DNA from: Isoetes taiwanensis
Taxonomy: Eukaryota; Streptophyta; Lycopodiopsida; Isoetales; Isoetaceae
DNA length: 64,000 nt
Assembly (NCBI GenBank): GCA_021234155.1
Contig: JAJEKV010000001.1
Span: 31,388,177 to 31,452,176, forward strand
Direction of reading: 5' to 3'
Below the pieces are notes generated by a model. That model ran no database searches and was not told the origin of the DNA. It saw only the letters and a program-made list of their open reading frames with translations. The position numbers and the translations under genes were made by a program. This document shows, one piece after another, positions 58,430 to 64,000 of this stretch (within the stretch, counting starts at the first letter, position 1; each line of letters starts with the position of its first letter).

Positions 58430-61011
58430 TGCTGATGACTGCTAAAAACTGGCTGCTGCCTGTAAATGCTCGGTCATCCAGCCCCATTCGGAAACTTGGC
58501 TATGGCCTCTGCATTCGGAATCGGAAATCTGGTGATGGAGCTTATCTTAGGTGGCGATGGCAACCATGGGGATGCTCCTTACCCGATCTTGATCCTCAAG
58601 CGTTTCTCCGACATTTCAAAGACAAAAATATAGGTGAGTATTAGAAGTGTTTGTTTTCTTGAATTTCTAGGTTACTGATACAAGGATTGGAACATATATG
58701 AGGTTTATACTCTATTAAGTTTTGCTTGCCAATAAGAGTGTTAAATACTTCCCAAATCGACGATATGAAATGGGAACGATTTATGTGCACCTGAAAACGT
58801 ATTGCAAATTCGAAACTTAATTATGGCAAAGTATCATATCACGTTATTTTAAGGACATTCAAGACCAGTTCAACAGATTTTCTTTTTCCCAGTCTCAAAT
58901 TGCATAATATGTACTGTCCAAACTTTATAAACAAGTGCTGCTGTTCTATGGTTTTTAGGTGGCGATGGCAACCATGGGGATGCTCCTTACCCGATCTTGA
59001 TCCTCAAGCGTTTCGCCGACATTTCAAAGACAAAAATATAGGTGAGTATTAGAAGTGTTTGTTTTCTTGAATTTCTAGGTTACTGATACAAGGATTGGAA
59101 CATATATGAGGTTTATACTCTATTAAGTTTTGCTTGCCAATAAGAGTGTGAAATACTTCCCAAATCGACGATATGAAATGGGAACGATTTATGTGCACCT
59201 GAGAACGTATTGCAAATTCGAAACTTAATTATGGCAAAGTATCATATCACGTTATTTTAAGGACATTCAAGACCAGTTCAACAGATCTTCTTTTTCCCAG
59301 TCTCAAATTGCATAATATGTACTGTCCAACCTTTATAAACAAGTGCTGCTGTTCTATGGTTTTTGTCCCTGAAGTCATGAAATATAGGGATAGTAAGATA
59401 TGTCTGTAACCGGCTTTTCAGCTCACGTCTTATGGATTTGAACAATCTGTATTTTTATTCCTAAGAGCCTACAATTTTGGGTTTTGCTCTTTCAGGTGTT
59501 CTTACCTTCATTCTCAACATTAGTCTTATAAAATCAATTCATGTTGCAAGGTTTCCTTGTCATCAGCATTTCCAACTTTTATTCTCCACAGGCCTAATCC
59601 AACTTAATGTAATGAGGATGTTTCATGTTGTCCTGAATATACTATTAAGTGTATTTAATTCATATTCTCCAACTGAAATTTCATGCCTTTGCCTTGCTAA
59701 CTATAATTCAAGTGACTATCAAAAGTTTAAAGTCTCTTTTCTTTGTACTAGTAAGCTGCATGCCTGATTACCTCTCACGGGCTATGAATTTTGCAGTACA
59801 GGTTTTGTGGGTGACTCTTTGGACCGGAACATGTATGTTTCTTTGGTTTGCACTCTGAGAAGGGCAGATACACTGGTTCAAAAGTGGCGCCCTGTTAAGG
59901 CTGACAGAGGTTTAACTTTTCTTTCGTACAATGTTACTGTTGGCTACCATCGAACAAACCTGTTGGCACATTATGCGCGGTGGGTTTTGCAACTCCTAAG
60001 CTTTCATCTGTGAGAAAGTAGCAATATAACTTAGTTGATTTGGGAAGTCTTATTGATATGTAGCATAACATTCTCCCAGGGTTGAGTTCTCAGATTAATT
60101 CTGTTTGCTCTTTAATTCTTAGAGTTTAGTGATCCTTTTCCTCTTTCACCCTGGCTTCTTTTTCCTCACAATCTTTTCTATCATTTCGTGCAGGTGGAAA
60201 CCCACAGATGATGGGCCATTGGAGAAGCTCAGTTATAAGGATGGATTTAGAGTTGATGTTGACATCCCACAAGCCTCATGGGAAGCGGCACCTTCATTCT
60301 ACGATGTCCTTATTTTAAATACTGGCCATTGGTAAGTACTAAAATTGTCTTGAATGCAAGTCTATTAGCTTATCGGTAAAATTCACTTCTTTGCGTTGTT
60401 CAAGTTAGGTGAAGATTTTTTACTTATTTAACTAGGTAAATTCTCCTCTACTATTTTTCAAGGATGGAAAGCCCATTTTGCCTCCCATATCTCCTGAACA
60501 AGGACTTGATTTAGTTCTTTACCACATGGTTAATCATCTCACCTTTATTTTGACCAAAGGCATTCATGTGCTTTTGCAGTAGATCATTAGTAATTTTCCA
60601 TACTGTTAAACAAAAGCGAAATATTTATTATATCCCCACCCTTATTATATTCACCTAAAACTGTAGTTAAAATGAGGTGACTACTTATTGCGGGTCTGAA
60701 TTTTTCAACTTTTCTAGATGTAGTAAATATATATGCTGGGTTGTGTGCAGGTAGAAAGCTTCTTTGCTTTGGAAAATCACAGTGTGAATGAGGAGAACCG
60801 CCTAGTCAACAGTCATTTGCGCAAGGCAATAAGAGGGACAAGCTTCCATCTCTTGAATGTCACCCACATGAGTGAGTCCAGAGCTGATGCACATCCATCA
60901 TTATCTGCAGGTAAACTGCATGAAGATTGTATGCACTGGTGCTTGCCTGGTTTGACAGATTCTTGGAACCAGCTCTTTGCAGCTACTGCCATGCAAGGCC
61001 ATCTGCTTTAA
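58430..61011 (+). pseudogene. trichome-birefringence-like (TBL13-type) acetyltransferase, fragmentary
   Basis: TBL proteins are Golgi O-acetyltransferases of wall polysaccharides. Pieces in order: 58430-58633 ('YLRWRWQPWGCSLPDLDPQA'), 59802-59979 with the GDS motif ('FVGDSLDRNMYVSL'), 60194-60331 ('DVDIPQASWEAAPSFYDVLI'), a piece at 60446-60585 ('KPILPPISPEQGLDLVL'), and 60751-61011 ending in the catalytic D-x2-H ('EDCMHWCLPGLTDSWN') and a stop. Several junctions keep GT-AG sites and matching phase. Missing are the N-terminus with its membrane anchor, the segment after 'NTGHW' and the RTxSPRHF region. It lies wholly in the methyltransferase-like intron, same strand. Confidence 0.82.
58550..59365 (+). 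repeat. tandem duplication, 2 x 408 bp
   Basis: The end of the first TBL exon plus following intron is repeated with a period of 408 bp and roughly six differences. The second copy (exon part 58959-59041) has its own acceptor 'gtttttag' and donor 'tataggtgag'. Splicing it after exon 1 would shift the frame, so it is not a usable extra exon. Confidence 0.9.
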
Positions 61012-61123
61012 TCATCCATTGTTTGGAGAGTTAACCTGCTGGTCTTTGCCATGACTAACTCTTTTGCACCTAATGCATGCAAAACAATATAAGTGCGCAT
61101 ATTAGGCATGAACCATTTTGCAG

Positions 61124-61790
61124 ATAGTCCCAAAAAGTTCTCTTGTACACAAGATTGAAAGGTATGAGCAGATAGCAGTCCAGTCTTCTATTATCTATTT
61201 CTCTTGCGAAGGTTTGTTTGCTTAGATCTATCCCTTCATTCCTGTATCTCCAATATGTTTATCAGGGCCTTCTTGCTGCATGTTGTCCCTCTGCTATTCT
61301 ATTCTACCTTCCAACAGTATATGATTTTACCCTTCTGGTTTTTTGACTTGGATTTTCCTCAGGACTATATACATAGGGTTGGAAGGACAGCTCGTGCTGG
61401 TAAATCTGGCCTTGCAATTTCATTTGTAACAATGTACGATGCTATTCTTCGTGTTCTCCAGCGGATAGAAGATTCAATTGGTGAGCATGAATGAAGAAAA
61501 GTTATTTTGCAATTGTGAAGTCTTGTCCTAAATAATTAGCTTGCTTCAGGGGAAAATTTGACAAAGATTGATTTACCAGAGGAGGAGGTACTCCTTTTAA
61601 AGGAACATGTTACAGAAGCACAAAACATTGCAAAACATGTAAGCTGCTTAAATCTTCCGGTCCATAACCTTGTTCTCATGTTCTTTAAATCTGCAGCAAA
61701 TGAAGGATCATGATTCTTCTAAAAAGAGAAAGAGGCGAAACGAAAATGATGATGAGATTGAATACCATGGTATGGGGAATGGGAACTTTT
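61124..61790 (+). pseudogene. DEAD-box RNA helicase, 3' exons only
   Basis: Helicase motif VI is in the exon 61363-61480 ('[20 protein letters not shown]'). In-phase exons follow at 61550-61638 ('NLTKIDLPEEEVLLL') and from 61697 ('MKDHDSSKKRKRRNENDDE', a basic tail). A short piece at 61124-61161 has splice sites, but its match is unclear. The C-terminus resembles nucleolar DDX47/RRP3 or DDX49/Dbp8 proteins (rRNA processing); I cannot choose. Motifs Q to V are absent. Splice sites look intact, which suggests a genomic (DNA-level) copy rather than retrocopy. Confidence 0.75.
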
Positions 61791-62429
61791 GTGAATGTAA
61801 ATAATTTTTGGACCAAAACGAGGGATTAATGTCAGCTTATCTAATAACATGATCGCGGCGAGGATGCCATGGCTATCACGATTTAATATGCTATATAATG
61901 ATCTATTCATTTTTTTATCTGTAAAGGTACTTTTATTGAAATTACGCTCCTTTTATTGCATTCTTGAATCTAATACTTTGCTCGGATTTCAAGAAGCGGC
62001 GCCGCTATGATTCGTTGCATCCGTCAAGCAAGCATATCCTGCCTCCTCCTTCGGCTGAAGAAATGGAAGCTCCAACTCCGGAAACGGAATGCTGGTCCCT
62101 CCTCCTTCGCAGCATATCCCTCCTCCTCCTTCGCCATCGCCAAGATGCCAATTCGCCTTATGGATACTAGTCACAAGTATAATATGTCAAGCTTCTGTCT
62201 TTGCAAGTGCTTGGATACTCTATAAAAACACAAAATTCGATAGATTTTTCGTGCAAAGCGGCAAGGACAAAGATATGACTTCACATCTATGTCTCTCCCC
62301 TTCCAATTCTAGCTAGAAGAGAATCATTGTATTTTTACCTTGCATTGAGTTTATTTTTTATTGAGATAGCCTAGAAGTCAAGCATTATATTCTTGCCTTG
62401 CATTAGGTTTATTTTAGATTTAGAATTCC
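61791..62429. other. no further recognisable gene
   Basis: A basic stretch (61990-62050, 'KKRRRYDSLHPSSKHI' type codons) may be another exon of the helicase tail or a separate fragment. The rest shows nothing. Confidence 0.35.
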
Positions 62430-62684
62430 TTACTTCAATTCAATACACATTGTCCACACCATTTTATGATTTCCATGTACCATCCTATATTTATGTACCA
62501 TCCTATATTTGTGCACAATATTATTGGTTTCAACTTCAATTGGAAGAACTCTAGTTTTTGCAAGACCCATTTCATATGGTGTTTGAACCTTAGAACCTAA
62601 TTCTAGCGTCTTTTGCAACCGCTCGTGATACCTCGTATGGCAATACTGCCCCAACTTTTTACGGGGCACAAAGGCCTCTCCCAA
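62430..62684 (-). pseudogene. LINE RT scrap (group 3-like)
   Basis: 'LGSKVQTPYEMGLAKTRVLP' on the minus strand aligns with 'LGVKIQTPYPIMLAEAGLLP' of the 47.8-kb LINE. Only about 85 codons remain, with a short duplicated word ('YRMVHKYRMVH'). There is no tail. Confidence 0.65.
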
Positions 62685-63280
62685 GAAAATTACCTAGCAC
62701 ATTATATCACTATGCCTACATACATTTAGCATAGCTATTTGTTATAATATCTTTGCTTTCATATTAGATGTGGTCACAATATTATATTGAGAAACATGTT
62801 CAAGTTTTTGACATTTAATAGTATAGGCATGACCATTGTTGAGAGAACTGACACTTTGGTTTAATTCAGATTTACTTTGATTTTTTATCAAATACTCCAT
62901 GCTATTAATAAACTCATGGTATCAAGTACTCTATTGTCTAAGTAGCAACTTGAATCGATTGTCAAAACATGACTTTGAACTATGATTTAAGTCACTTCAC
63001 AAAACATGTATTTCCATTCTCTCCTCTATTAGACTTCTCCTTATGCTTCTGCCATCCTTGTTCCATACCGAGCACCACAGGCAAATATGTTACACTCAAA
63101 CCCCAATGTCCATGTGTCCAGTTGGATCCTAGTCCAAGAAGAGCTCAACATCTAAGGAGGAGTTAGTGATGCAAATCGGTACCACCATCTTCACAAAATG
63201 ACAATGTTCTAAACTAGCAATTTTGATTGATTATAAAAACATAACTTTCACGTCTGATTTAAGCCACCTCAACCTCCGGC
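62685..63280. other. no recognisable gene
   Basis: The remaining 3' part of the large intron. AT-rich, nothing supported. Confidence 0.4.
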
Positions 63281-63301
63281 CACGGAGGGCAACCCTCCGT
63301 G
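63281..63301 (+). other. perfect 9-bp hairpin near the large intron's acceptor
   Basis: CACGGAGGG-caa-CCCTCCGTG, 30 bp before the acceptor 'ttttccag' at 63331 and followed by a long T run. It could be a transposon end or an intron structure. Confidence 0.6.
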
Positions 63302-64000
63302 CGCAGCACCTTGTTTTTTTTTTTTTTCCAGGTACAAAACGAATATAAACTACCATGGTGGAGGACCCTGGTTGCTGAGCAAGGTGGAATATCTCCATGT
63401 TGCGTACTGGAGTTATCGATGGAAAGAGAATCATGGAGCACTTCAATACTACAGCCATCCAGAACTTCTCTAATGTCTTAGGTTTCCAGCAGTGTTGCAG
63501 AAGTTGCAGGATCCAAGTGCACAAGGTGGCATTGTTCATCACTATCAGAAGCCCCAAAAGCTGATCACCCATCTAATTGACATGTTCTCACGTCAAGGAT
63601 ATTGGGCACTTGATGTTTTTTTTTTGCTCTGATACTACGATTGCTTGTGCACTTAAGAAGGGTCGCAATTGTGTGGCTATGGACATAGACAAGGAGGCTG
63701 TGAACTTCATCAAGATGAGATTGGTTGTCTTACCTACTCTACCAGACGAGAATCAAGAGTTAGCTGCTAATTCTTCATCTGATTATGCCAAGATGACATC
63801 TTCAGAGATACAACCTCCGTTTACAAGCTCTATAGAAGATGAAGCTAGCTTTGAAAGGCTAAAAGAGGTATTATTCTTGAAGACAAGGTTGAAACAGGTC
63901 GTAGATTAGAGCAGGAAAAACCATCTTCAAGCAAGAAAAATGAGGAAGACTATGATGTCGACCTTTGAGTTATTATGTGCAAAATATTTATTGTTGACAT

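Larger units (their letters stand above)
57564..63909 (+). pseudogene. beta-class DNA (N4/N6-amino) methyltransferase-like gene, degenerate
   Basis: Such enzymes transfer methyl groups from SAM to amino groups of A or C in DNA. Likely exons: 57564-57690 (role unknown), about 57778-58173 and 63332-63909. Exon 2 holds 'LFSIIHGDYTKLL' then 'LVIADLPYSF', the family's catalytic region (usually D-P-P-Y, here D-L-P-Y). Exon 3 has 'HYQKPQKLITHLIDMFSRQG', a weakened SAM-binding loop (C-S-D-T-T for G-S-G-T-T, with a frameshift in poly-T), and 'CALKKGRNCVAMDID'. Order (catalytic first, SAM site last) is that of beta-class enzymes. The splice from 58173 to 63332 keeps the frame through a Trp codon. Four in-frame stops (three TAG, one TAA) and the frameshift argue for a pseudogene. 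Origin is unknown: plant, transposon-borne or acquired from virus or bacteria. Confidence 0.6.

Noticed and set aside
58959-59041. Mutually exclusive duplicated TBL exon
   Set aside because: Its acceptor would join exon 1 in the wrong phase, and the gene is already incomplete.
63265-63330. Helicase-type rolling-circle (Helitron) 3' end
   Set aside because: The hairpin is convincing, but the following bases (CTTG) do not fit the CTRR rule, and no RepHel protein is present in the window.

Overview
This window is nuclear DNA of a land plant. Two things point there: a PRP22/DHX8 splicing helicase of plant type, and a broken copy of a trichome-birefringence-like (TBL) wall acetyltransferase, a plant family. 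All primer binding sites seen read TGGTATCAGAGC, the initiator-tRNA-Met site usual in plant LTR retrotransposons. The density of nested retroelements and the several LINE groups ending in microsatellites would suit a large genome such as a fern or lycophyte, but that placement is a guess.

Only one gene looks intact: the two-exon PRP22/DHX8 gene at 35608-39676 (+), with a G-rich tract 134 bp upstream of its start. Nearly all the rest is transposon-derived or gene fragments.

Layout. 0.6-2.7 kb: LINE group 1 (+). 3.2-5.3 kb: left arm of a long inverted duplication containing a LINE group 2 end; the right arm is at 52.4-55.4 kb. 5.4-8.7 kb: an unrecognised gene fragment, an LTR-element gag and an LTR remnant. 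9.0-10.4 kb: a second LINE group 1 copy (-), next to a lone katanin-p80-like WD40 exon. 11.1-26.1 kb: a composite chromovirus-type Gypsy element (family A, -) with three LTRs and two internal regions, flanked as a unit by the 5-bp duplication CAACC. Its first internal region carries a Copia element (duplication TCTTG), whose 5' LTR in turn carries a LINE group 3 with a 160-bp ATT tail. 27.5-28.7 kb: third LINE group 1 copy (-). 29-31 kb: decayed repeats. 32.0-32.5 kb: last four exons of an unknown, charged, possibly coiled-coil gene. 33.8-34.0 kb: a hairpin CACTA MITE with a 3-bp duplication. 35.6-39.7 kb: PRP22. 42.2-52.2 kb: a mosaic of Gypsy family B pieces in both orientations, with two other gag fragments and a LINE whose empty site is also present in the window. 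55.5-57.0 kb: a 1.5-kb LTR.

57.6-63.9 kb is the most unusual part. It holds a degenerate gene resembling beta-class (N4/N6-amino) DNA methyltransferases: a catalytic-motif exon (DLPY) and a SAM-binding exon (QKP...TT) separated by a 5.16-kb intron with matching splice phase. Inside this intron, on the same strand, lie exon fragments of a TBL gene and a DEAD-box RNA helicase, some with intact splice sites, plus a LINE scrap. This looks like gene-fragment capture or serial insertion.

Apart from PRP22, no working pathway can be assembled from these genes.
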